NCBI RefSeq assembly: GCF_945859705.1
Contig: NC_079137.1
Span: forward strand, 34,717,554-34,781,553
DNA: 64,000 nt
Direction of reading: 5' to 3'
Origin: Episyrphus balteatus
Taxonomy: Eukaryota > Arthropoda > Insecta > Diptera > Syrphidae
Position 1 is the stretch's first letter, and each line of letters opens with the position of its first letter. The position numbers were made by a program, and so were the translations under genes. Under the pieces are notes generated by a model that was not told the origin of the DNA, searched no databases, and was given only the letters and a program-made list of their open reading frames with translations. Shown here in pieces: positions 1-9,249 of this stretch.

Positions 1-2574
1 TTCAACTTGGCTGTACTATTGACCAATCTTAGCGAACATATGCCCAATGAACCTCGATTAGCTCGTTTCCTCGAAACAGCCGGTTCAGTTCTCAACTACT
101 TCGAACCATTTTTGGGTCGTATTGAAATTTTAGGCAGTTCAAAACGTATCGAACGTGTTTACTTCGAAATTAAGGAATCGAATATCGAACAATGGGAGAA
201 ACCCCAAATTAAGGAATCGAAACGAGCCTTCTTCTATTCAATTGTTACAGAAGGCGGCGACAAGGAGAAGCTTGAGGCTTTCGTTAATTTCTGTGAAGAT
301 GCTATATTTGAAATGACTCATGCTTCTGGATTAATGGCTACCGATGATGGTGGATCGAATATTAAACGGGAATCATCTTATAGTTCTTACATGAGTGAGG
401 AGGAAGAAGAACGTGCAGCTCGAGATCCAATCCGAAGGAGTATTCAAGCTGTCAAAGATGGTATCAAATTTGTTATACACATGTTAAGTCCGGCAAATAT
501 CAAACATCAAATCGGTGTTATGCAAACCAAGTCGATACCGGAATTGATTGTTGGCTTCTTTAAGATCATCTTCTACATGTTCTACTACACCGGATATGGA
601 AATGTGTGCGTGGTTAAGTATATTTTTGGAATTCTCATGAATCTTATGCGTGGATCTGGATCTGATGAGCCCGAAGTTATGTTACCAATTGAAGAAGACA
701 AATTTGGTGGAAGATCACTTCCTCCATTACCAATTGAAGAACCTCCAGGCACTGTTCAAGCATTTGGTTTGGATATTAGCAAAGAAGAAAATGGCCAGTA
801 TAAGGTTGCCCCCCATGAGTCTCCGGGTGTAAGCCCTAGTTCGTCAATGGAAGAAACTGGTGAATCTAGCCCTGAAGATGGTACGGGAACATCTGAAGCA
901 GTAATTGATGAGCAACAACAGGAACCAATGTCGATTGTTGATTTACTTGGTGGCGATGCTGCCAAAAAGGCTGCTCAAGAACGTCAAGAAGCTCAAAAAG
1001 CCCAAGAAGCAGCAATGGCATCAATTGAAGCTGAAGCAAAGAAATCTTCTGCTGCACCTCAAGAAACCCCAGCTGTTCATCAAATCGATTTCTCACAATA
1101 CACACATCGTGCTGTCAGTTTCTTGGCTAGGAATTTCTATAATTTGAAATATGTTGCTTTGGTTCTTGCTTTCAGTATCAACTTTATGTTGCTCTTCTAT
1201 AAGGTTACATCATTTGACGATGATGAAGACGGTTCAGGCGATGAAGATCTTATCATTGGATCGGGCTCAGGAGGAGGACTTTCGTCATCTGGATTTGGTT
1301 CGGGAGAGGGTTCAGGTGAAGATGGTGAAGATATTGATGATATACCGGAATTGGTACATGTTGATGAAGATTACTTCTATATGGAACACGTTATCAGAAT
1401 AGCAGCTTTCTTGCATAGTATGGTGTCGTTAGCGATGTTGATTGCTTACTATCATCTCAAGGTTCCATTGGCTATTTTCAAGAGGGAAAAGGAAATTGCT
1501 AGACGTTTAGAATTCGATGGTTTGTTTATTGCTGAACAACCGGAAGATGATGATTTAAAGTCACATTGGGATAAGTTGGTGATATCAGCTAAATCGTTCC
1601 CTGTCAATTATTGGGATAAATTCGTCAAGAAGAAGGTTCGTCAAAAGTATTCAGAGACCTATGATTTTGACTCGATATCGAATCTCTTGGGTATGGAAAA
1701 GAGTGCTTTTACAGCGCAAGAAAGTGAAGAAGGCGGATTCATCAAGTACATCTTTAACATTGATTGGAGATATCAGGTGTGGAAGGCTGGAGTAACAATT
1801 ACTGATAATGCTTTCTTGTATTCACTGTGGTATTTCACTTTTTCGGTTATGGGTAATTTCAATAATTTCTTCTTTGCTGCCCATTTGCTGGATGTAGCTG
1901 TTGGTTTCAAGACCTTACGAACAATCTTGCAGTCTGTAACGCATAACGGCAAACAGTTGGTATTGACAGTGTTACTTTTGACTATCGTCGTATACATTTA
2001 CACCGTAATTGCTTTCAACTTCTTCCGTAAGTTCTATATTCAAGAAGAAGATGATGAAGTTGACAAAAAGTGTCATGGCATGTTGACGTGCTTTGTCTTC
2101 CATTTGTACAAGGGTGTACGAGCTGGTGGAGGTATTGGTGATGAGATCGGTGATCCTGACGGTGATGATTATGAATTCTATCGTATTATCTTCGATATTA
2201 CATTCTTCTTCTTCATCATTATTATTCTGCTGGCTATTATTCAAGGTTTGATTATTGATGCTTTTGGTGAGCTTCGTGATCAATTGGAATCGGTGAAAGA
2301 AAATATGGAGTCAAATTGCTTTATATGTGGTATTGGAAAGGACTATTTCGACATAGTACCGCATGGTTTTGATACGCACGTTCAGAAAGAACATAATTTG
2401 GCCAATTACATGTTCTTCCTTATGCATCTTATCAATAAACCGGACACTGAGTACACGGGACAAGAAACTTATGTTTGGAATATGTATCAACAAAGAAGTT
2501 GGGACTTCTTCCCAGTTGGTGATTGCTTCCGTAAGCAATATGAAGATGAATTGTCTGGTGGCAGTGGAGGCTAA
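1..2574 (+). CDS. RyR: Ryanodine receptor, C-terminal pore-region exon (5' partial)
   Basis: This is the endoplasmic/sarcoplasmic reticulum calcium-release channel, which works as a homotetramer. The frame is open from base 1 (it starts FNLAVLLTNL, with no start codon), so the exon or an upstream exon continues outside the window. About 857 of the roughly 5,100 residues usual for the family are present. In order there is a membrane pre-segment near KIIFYMFYYTGYG, an acidic linker, S1 (VALVLAFSINFMLLF), a Ser/Gly/acid-rich luminal loop, S2 (HSMVSLAMLIAYYHLKVPL), S3, the S4-S5 region (LLDVAVGFKTLRTIL), S5, the selectivity filter GGGIGDE (codons 2125-2145), S6 (FFFFIIIILLAIIQGLIIDA), and a C-terminal domain with the CFICG and HVQKEH zinc-site residues. 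The stop TAA is at 2572-2574. The pore and C-terminal domain look intact. It converges on sns. Identification is certain at family level. Confidence 0.97.
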   Translation, partial: FNLAVLLTNLSEHMPNEPRLARFLETAGSVLNYFEPFLGRIEILGSSKRIERVYFEIKESNIEQWEKPQIKESKRAFFYSIVTEGGDKEKLEAFVNFCEDAIFEMTHASGLMATDDGGSNIKRESSYSSYMSEEEEERAARDPIRRSIQAVKDGIKFVIHMLSPANIKHQIGVMQTKSIPELIVGFFKIIFYMFYYTGYGNVCVVKYIFGILMNLMRGSGSDEPEVMLPIEEDKFGGRSLPPLPIEEPPGTVQAFGLDISKEENGQYKVAPHESPGVSPSSSMEETGESSPEDGTGTSEAVIDEQQQEPMSIVDLLGGDAAKKAAQERQEAQKAQEAAMASIEAEAKKSSAAPQETPAVHQIDFSQYTHRAVSFLARNFYNLKYVALVLAFSINFMLLFYKVTSFDDDEDGSGDEDLIIGSGSGGGLSSSGFGSGEGSGEDGEDIDDIPELVHVDEDYFYMEHVIRIAAFLHSMVSLAMLIAYYHLKVPLAIFKREKEIARRLEFDGLFIAEQPEDDDLKSHWDKLVISAKSFPVNYWDKFVKKKVRQKYSETYDFDSISNLLGMEKSAFTAQESEEGGFIKYIFNIDWRYQVWKAGVTITDNAFLYSLWYFTFSVMGNFNNFFFAAHLLDVAVGFKTLRTILQSVTHNGKQLVLTVLLLTIVVYIYTVIAFNFFRKFYIQEEDDEVDKKCHGMLTCFVFHLYKGVRAGGGIGDEIGDPDGDDYEFYRIIFDITFFFFIIIILLAIIQGLIIDAFGELRDQLESVKENMESNCFICGIGKDYFDIVPHGFDTHVQKEHNLANYMFFLMHLINKPDTEYTGQETYVWNMYQQRSWDFFPVGDCFRKQYEDELSGGSGG

Positions 2575-2690
2575 ACATTTTTTTTTAGTAAAATTGGTTC
2601 TCTTTTGAACGAAAAATTTGATTAATAGTTAAAACGAATTGAACGAATTAGAGTATTATTGGGAGAGGAGATGGAAAATGTTTGATTAAA

Positions 2691-2719
2691 AATAAAAAAC
2701 ATAATCTATAAAAAATAAA
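2691..2719 (+). promoter_or_regulatory. Candidate poly(A) signals of RyR
   Basis: Two AATAAA hexamers (2691-2696 and 2714-2719) lie 117-145 bases after the RyR stop codon and are the first good candidates. The sequence is so A-rich that more AATAAA-like strings follow downstream, so the site actually used cannot be chosen from sequence alone. Confidence 0.3.
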
Positions 2720-3138
2720 AGAAATATCAATTTATTAGAATTTTTCTCGATTTATTAGTTTTCAAAATATATATTTATTAATTTATTTAAATAAAAAAAA
2801 AAAAATAAAAAACAAAACATATTTTACTAATTTTCATTTTTTCGATTTATAAAAAATAAAAGAAGAAATATATATAAATACTTTTTAACTTGTTGACAAT
2901 CTTTATTAAAGAATAAAAACGTTTTATATTTGAATAAAAAAACAAATCCACTATATAACAGGTTGTTTTATTCGAATATTTTTTTTAAATTATAAATTCA
3001 ATTAGTACCATAGGCAATTGGAATACGTTCAGCTGCTGTGGCACACCTGGGCATGGGCAAGACTTAATTCGGGCCCCTTTGATCTTGGCTTTTCTTTTTA
3101 AGAATATGTTTTTTTTTACTATTGTTTATTCAACAACA

Positions 3139-3700
3139 GGCTTATGCATTCAGCTAAAAAAATTACAAATTTATTTTTTTAAGATTTTCGACTCCCTAGA
3201 CTTTTTTCATAACTGAAAACCAAAAGTTTGTAGGATTTCGGGTTGCTGAATTATTTGCAATCAACAAATTCTTTTCTTCCTTCATTCGGAAGCAGATATT
3301 TTCGGATCAAAGTCGCAAAACAAGTTTTGGTTTACGGATATGCGATCACAGTGAAAAGGCCCATGCATTCAGCTAAAAAAATTACAAATCTATTTTTTTA
3401 AGATTTTCGAAAATTATCCCTTGTCTAAAAATTCTGAGTTTTCAAAAAGTTTCTCTAAATCCATCGAATCAGAATTTAAAAGAAAGGACTCTTTAGAATC
3501 TCTTCATAACTGAAAACCAAAAGTTTGTAGGATTTCGGGTTGCTGAATTATTTGCAATCGAAATATTTTTTGTTCCTATTTTCGGATCAAAGTCCAGAAA
3601 CAAGTTTTGGTTTACAGATATGAGATCACAGTGAACAGGGATTTGCATTCAGCGCAAAAAATTACTAATTTATTTTTTTAAGATTTTCGAAAAGTTACCC
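3139..3700. repeat. Tandem repeat, about 2.2 copies
   Basis: Copies begin near 3139, 3358 and 3640, each with a GCATTCAGC-type start followed by AAAAAATTAC. The first two also share CATAACTGAAAACCAAAAG, GTAGGATTTCGGGTTGCTG and CAAGTTTTGGTTTAC. The second copy is about 60 bases longer because of an internal insertion, and the third is truncated. It lies 3' of RyR, between the two converging genes, and has no coding potential. Confidence 0.8.
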
Positions 3701-6642
3701 AATTCTGAGAGCCCTTAAGTTGGCCTATCAGCATTTATTTTGTTTGATCCATTACTTTTTTGACACTATGCATAACTTGCCATTGATAGAACTATGTCTT
3801 TTTTTATAGTAAATTTCTTCTCTTCAGATGTAAAACCGCTTTAATAACAATATAGCCTTATCATTTTTTGTTTCGCAGTTGAATGCATCCTAATAAAGTC
3901 TTTTCTGAAAATAAATTAAATGAAACAAAATTTTAATTTTTGTTTTTAAATAGTTTTATTAACAGATTTAAAAAATCGTAATCCATTCATTCACTCCATA
4001 TATTTCTATAAATTTTTAATTAATAATTATCAATTAAGCTAAATTGATTTAGTCTTATTATATTGAGATGTAAAATTGTTAATAATATTTTTTTTTTTTT
4101 CATTTTGTTTTATATTCATTAAATATGTTTCTGTGATGTTATTTTTTAGTGTTTTTTTTTTTTTTTATATTTTTAATACTTTTTATTTCAATTAAGTAAT
4201 CAAAAAAGTTTTTTTCTTTGTTTTATATTTTATATATATATATATCCATTATTTATCTCTTTTCACATTTTTAAATCATAAAATATTTTTTTTTTTTTTT
4301 TTTTATTAATTTTATTTTATGATTATTTTTCACAATGATTTTTCTTTTTAAGGTTTTTAAAAATAAAATCAAAAATTTTAATTATTTACTTTCAAAAAAC
4401 AAACTGAAAAAGTATGGATTTAAAAATACTTAAAACTAAACAATAACAAGAAGAGGTGACTTAAAAACAATAATTTCTTTGGCAATAACATTTCACTTTT
4501 TTTTTAACACTAGCTTTATTATTTATATATATTTTTGTTTTTTTTTTTTTTAAATTTTATTTTCGTTTGTTTTATTTTTTGTTTTTCTTTTAATTCATTT
4601 ATAACGTTACGTTTCTCTCTAGGAAGACTTGATCTTCAATTCATGATATTAAAAAATACATAAAATGCATTATATTTCTGGTGGAAAACGCAAATACCTA
4701 TGTTTTTTTTTTTTTTAATATTATTATCTGCAATTTCACAAGTTTTTTTTTTTAATATTTTCAATAAGAATTTGGCATTGATATTGTTAATTTAATTAGA
4801 TTTTGTTTTAATTATTTTTGTTTTGTTATGTTTTGCGGAAGTCTTGATGATGTTTTAAGTTTTTTTTTTGTTTATTTTGTTATTATTTTTTTATTACTAA
4901 CATTATTATAAACTTAGAAAATTGAAACATTTAAGTTAAGGTGTTTTTTTTTTTTTAATTAAATTTTTAATTTAACTATTTACATTATATCTTTTTTTTT
5001 TAACTGTCGATTTAACAGTTTTTTGTTTTGTTTTTTTTTTTGTTTTGTTTGTTGTTGTATTTTTTTTTGTGGACTACAAAGTATGTATACTTATTTTTAG
5101 TATTTTACATGTATCATACTTAAAAGCTGTTAAATGTTTGATCACATTCAAAATTTGTATTATTGTAGATATATCATTAAGCGACTTTTTTGTGTGTGTT
5201 TGTGTTTTTTTGTAATGTTATTTTAGTGGATTTCTATTGATCTCTTGGGGGCTAAGATGAGCTTTTTTTTTAGAATGGAAAATACGGATTTGCTTTATGG
5301 GATGATATACAAAATTAAATTTGATAGAATTTTTAAGAGGGTAAATATTTGAAGAAAAAGGAGCGAAATTGCTTGAAATTTACTGAGATATTTTTCTTGG
5401 CGTAAGTATATTAAAATGAGAATAAGCTTTATAGGAATCTTAGCCAAATATGAATTCAATTTGAAACCAAATTTTGTAAGCTGTGCTTGGGATACGAAAT
5501 TTAACTTCTATGTGAGTCAATCTTTTACCGTCTTCTAAACATTGTAAACGTCTTGAAACATTTCCTTTGGTTTGTATAAGTAATTCTATTTGGGGTATTC
5601 CATTAGACTCGCGGATTTTACCGGGAGACTTAGTAGTTGAAATAAAAATCCGTAAAAATTAGAGAATTTTTGTTTGGTTATTATGAACTAATTCAAGTTT
5701 ATACAACGTGAAATTTCGAAAATAACAAAATGTTAACCACCCTAATGTAGGTACATACTTTTAATACACTGCTTTAAAAAAAGGAAGACCTGTCGAATTA
5801 CAAAAACCAGAGAGAGATTTGCATTCTGCCTGCAACTGCCAATATAATAGCAGAATTTGTTCTGCAAGCTACACTTTATTAATCTTGTCCCGTTTTCCTA
5901 TTGAAAAAAGCTTGTCAGACGAATACTGTCACCAATTTTTGTTTTTATTGATGATGTACTACGTATCTTTGACATCAAACCAAATGCAGTGCAAACCGCT
6001 CACCTAAAAGGGTTGAAAAGTCGAAAGACTGAGAAGCTCATGTCGTAGAACAGTCGAGTAATTAATCTAGAGTTACTAACTGAGCCCTATTCGGAACTTC
6101 AATAGCCAACAGCCATTGCGCTTATTTTGCAGAAATATGGCCTTGAGACTTCCAGACGTAAAAATGTTCGTAGATTATAATAACGTAAATTAGCCTGCGG
6201 CTATCTACAATGTACTGTTCAAGAAAAGGGCTATGAAATTGGACTAGGCCAATAAGTTGTTAGTCACTCAAAGCAGTCAGTAATCAGCTTCAAAATATTC
6301 TGTAATTGTAGTTCGTCAGGATATGGTCTATATCTATACTATAGAGGTGTGGTAAGTAGCGCTTCTAAAAAGAGCTGTGAAAGCATTGAGCAGCTATTTA
6401 AAGCTGTTATTTAATAACTCTTTAAATAGAACAGTAAAAGCCGTAATTTAATATTTATATTTCTTCCTGATTTGCAATATGATTGTAAATAAAGAATACA
6501 AAATAAATAAAAAGAAAGTAACTATTTTTGATTTTTTTATAGGTAAGAAATAACTCCTTGAGTCATCATGGTAAACTTTTTTCTACATCTTTTATTTTTT
6601 CATCATTATAATTAAATCATTAGATATGAACTAATTAATTAA
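3701..6642. other. Intergenic AT-rich sequence
   Basis: From 3900 to 5250 the sequence is dominated by long T runs and A/T-rich low complexity. From 5250 to 6642 it is ordinary AT-rich sequence with only short chance open frames. I see no exon, RNA gene or recognisable element. The unplaced 3' UTR ends of sns (from the right) and RyR (from the left) may reach into it. Confidence 0.5.
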
Positions 6643-7425
6643 TCTATTATATATATTAAAGTTTGGTTTTGTGTACGTTCGCTAACCGGCCACACCGGCT
6701 GACTTATTTTCTTAATTTTTTTTTTAAATCAAAGAGGTATAAGAGGAGAAGGTTTAAGGCAAAAAAAATTTAAGATTTTATAGGGTAAATAGGAGTAACA
6801 CGACATTGAAAAAAGAGGCTATTTTCTAAACGGTAAGTTGTAGAGAGTTGAATTTTTTTTTAAATGATAGATACATTTATTGTTAGGTTGAAAAAGGTAT
6901 TGCAAAAATTCTAAAAAATTTCAAAACTAAGTTGTGAAGGTTTTTGTGCAGTGAAAACATCTGGTAGAACTTCGACAAAAGGCTTATTAAAGGTAGGGAA
7001 ATTTTTTTACGGAAACTTGAGTTACACGATTGGAAAGATACTAAGAAAAAAATTTAGGCGTCTTTTACGGATTTTTTTCATAGGCCCTGTATTTTGAAAT
7101 TTGAATTTTTGAAAAACAACTAATTTTTAGGGACATTTTTGAGTAGCGCAAGCATTTACAAATTTTAAAATTTTTAAAATGATTTTTGACCGAGTAACGG
7201 GAAAAACAAGTTTTTTTATCCCAAGTTTTTTGGCCGTTTTTAACATAGGCCATATTTTACATAGGTCACTTTTGCTAAAAGTTTAAAAGTAAATATTTTT
7301 AAACTCATTTTACGAACTTTTCAAGTTTTGATTCCCTTTTTCATTTAAAATGTTAACTAATTATAGAGTCGAAAATTAAAAATAAATACAAAAAATGGCG
7401 GAACGAAGTCCGCCGGGTCAGCTAG
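6643..7425 (+). mobile_element. Non-autonomous Helitron
   Basis: The 5' end begins TCTATTATATATATTAAAG, typical of insect Helitrons (TC, then an AT-rich start and a GTTTG-like stretch). The 3' end has a GC-rich hairpin (GGCGGA, loop, TCCGCC at 7397-7414), followed 11 bases later by CTAG. The flanking bases are A (6642) and T (7426), as expected for insertion into AT without target duplication. At 783 bp it has no Rep/helicase coding region, so it would depend on a helper element. Confidence 0.75.
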
Positions 7426-8640
7426 TTAAATTATATGATATGAATGCTCACAAAAAAAAAAAAATAAGTGCAATTTTAAAGAGCTGAGAACATTTTCTGA
7501 AGCAGAGCAGTTTAGTAATGAAGAATAGAGAGCAGTTTTTGCTTATAAAAGCAGTGAAATATTTCAGATCATAATGTTCTCCCTGTTTACTCGATTCGTT
7601 TTATGTTTAAGAAAAAATGAATACCTACAGCAAATTCGATAGGGTTTTTAATTTCTGTAAGGCTTAGTACTGAGCAGAGCATTGAGCAGCTATTTTGAAG
7701 AGAAATCGCAACTGTTCTTTGCTCAGTAGAGGAGCAGACTCTTTCGCTCAACAACAGCAGACACATCACATACAATGTATTAAAAAGTTACACAACTTCT
7801 TCGATGTATGCTGAAGAAATCTTAGTGAAAGAAAGAATTTAGGTACACTGTCACGCCCAGAAACGAAATACATCAAGCTTAAAATAACTTATCTGAATCG
7901 TTGTTTCCTTATTCTAAAAACGACATTGAGAAATAATAACCCTGTCGCTAAGAATATGAAGTATGATCTCGAAGACAGGTTTCTACAGACAGGTTTCTAA
8001 AGATACTAAAAAGCTTGATTTTCATCAGATAATCTCATTTGTTTTAAAGACTCATCAACATTTCGAGAATTTGTTCGTTGGCAATTTTGTAAGAAATTGA
8101 CACAGTGTTATTCAGCTAAGAGTTGTACCGTAATTTGGTTTGTCAAAAATTAAATTGAAACTTTCGACAAGCAGAGCAAGGTTCCAATCAATTTTGTTTG
8201 GCTTCAATTGAATTATCATCAGTAGTCAGTAAATTTATAAGTTACGTGTTTACTATTTTTAATATGCAAATTTCAAAATTAGCGTCAAGGAAAATACATA
8301 TATCACAATTTTTCAAACATTTCTTTTTTTCTTTTCATTTCTACTTTTTTTTTTTGTTGAGGGGGAGATAGAGGACCTGAATTTAACTCAGTAATTTCTA
8401 TTTTGTCTTTTTCTATTTTCACAATCTTCTTCAAAATAAAAATAATTAATTTAAAATCTATATATAATTTGTTTAAATGGAGAGAATTGTTATTTCTGAC
8501 GCATTATTAAAAAACAAAAAATTAAAAAATTTGTTTTTGTTTTAATTAAATTAAAATTATATTATTATAAATGCTATATAATGCTATGCAATTTTTTTTT
8601 TTTTATTTTTTTTTTATTGTCAGAAAAATAAAACTCTCTA
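7426..8640. other. Sequence downstream of the sns stop, presumed 3' UTR and intergenic
   Basis: AT-rich sequence. TTTATT strings (AATAAA on the minus strand) occur at 8602-8607 and 8613-8618, but these are too close to the stop codon to be convincing. The stretch 7470-7760 repeats GAGCAG/GCTCA words similar to those at 6350-6440, which suggests an older repeat interrupted by the Helitron. No coding sequence seen. Confidence 0.4.
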
Positions 8641-9249
8641 CTACACTAAATGACCATCGGCATCCGTATAGCCCATTTGTGATGTATTGAATGTACTTAA
8701 AATATGCGCACTTGGATCATATCCTCCAACTAATAGATTGTTACTAATACCTGATGAATTTTGTATATTAAGTAATTGCATGCTGCCCGATGTCCCACTG
8801 GTCGAATGGGACATCCCAGGACTAACTCCAATGCCCATTATTTGACCAGTTGTACTGTGATTTAAAGGTGGCTGCGATTGTAATTGCATATTACGTTTTG
8901 GATCCTTGAGGATACTTTGTGGCAGCTTTGGTGTTGGTGTGCTATGTGATTGTTGTTGTGGTGGCCCTTGTGAAAAATTATTCATTTGGGCAGAGCCGCC
9001 ATTCGATGTAGAAGTTTGTGTTGACGATGATATTGTATTGCCCAAGTGCAAATGATCGAGCGTTAATTGCTGATGTGGATGACCCAAATGAATGTTCGTA
9101 TGGTGGGTGACATCGGGGGGTGGGACGCCAACAATGCCGCGCATTATTCCACGTCTTAGTGTACCACCGCCGCTAATCATTGTTGCTTGATTTTGCTGCA
9201 GATGATTGAGAGGCAGTGGCGGAGTTGGGAAATCAACTTGAGGATAGTC
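8641..9249 (-). CDS. sns: sns last exon: cytoplasmic C-terminus
   Basis: 609 bp including the TAG stop (8641-8643), phase 0 in, acceptor TCTTCTTCCAG. It begins DYPQVDFPTPPLPLNHLQQ and continues with a low-complexity His/Gln/Ser/Thr/Gly region (HLGHPHQQLTLDHLHLG; SQGPPQQQSHSTPTPKLP). It ends TDADGHLV. GHLV is the C-terminal tetrapeptide I recall for vertebrate nephrin, a probable PDZ ligand. It follows a 12.2 kb intron. Confidence 0.92.
   Translation of the reverse strand, partial: DYPQVDFPTPPLPLNHLQQNQATMISGGGTLRRGIMRGIVGVPPPDVTHHTNIHLGHPHQQLTLDHLHLGNTISSSTQTSTSNGGSAQMNNFSQGPPQQQSHSTPTPKLPQSILKDPKRNMQLQSQPPLNHSTTGQIMGIGVSPGMSHSTSGTSGSMQLLNIQNSSGISNNLLVGGYDPSAHILSTFNTSQMGYTDADGHLV

Noticed and set aside
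2999..3075. GC-richer patch after RyR (AATACGTTCAGCTGCTGTGG)
   Set aside because: Could be a fragment of coding sequence, but all frames are short and no protein is recognised.
8602..8618. TTTATT strings as the sns poly(A) signal
   Set aside because: Only 23-39 bases past the stop codon and embedded in a T run; the real signal is probably further downstream.
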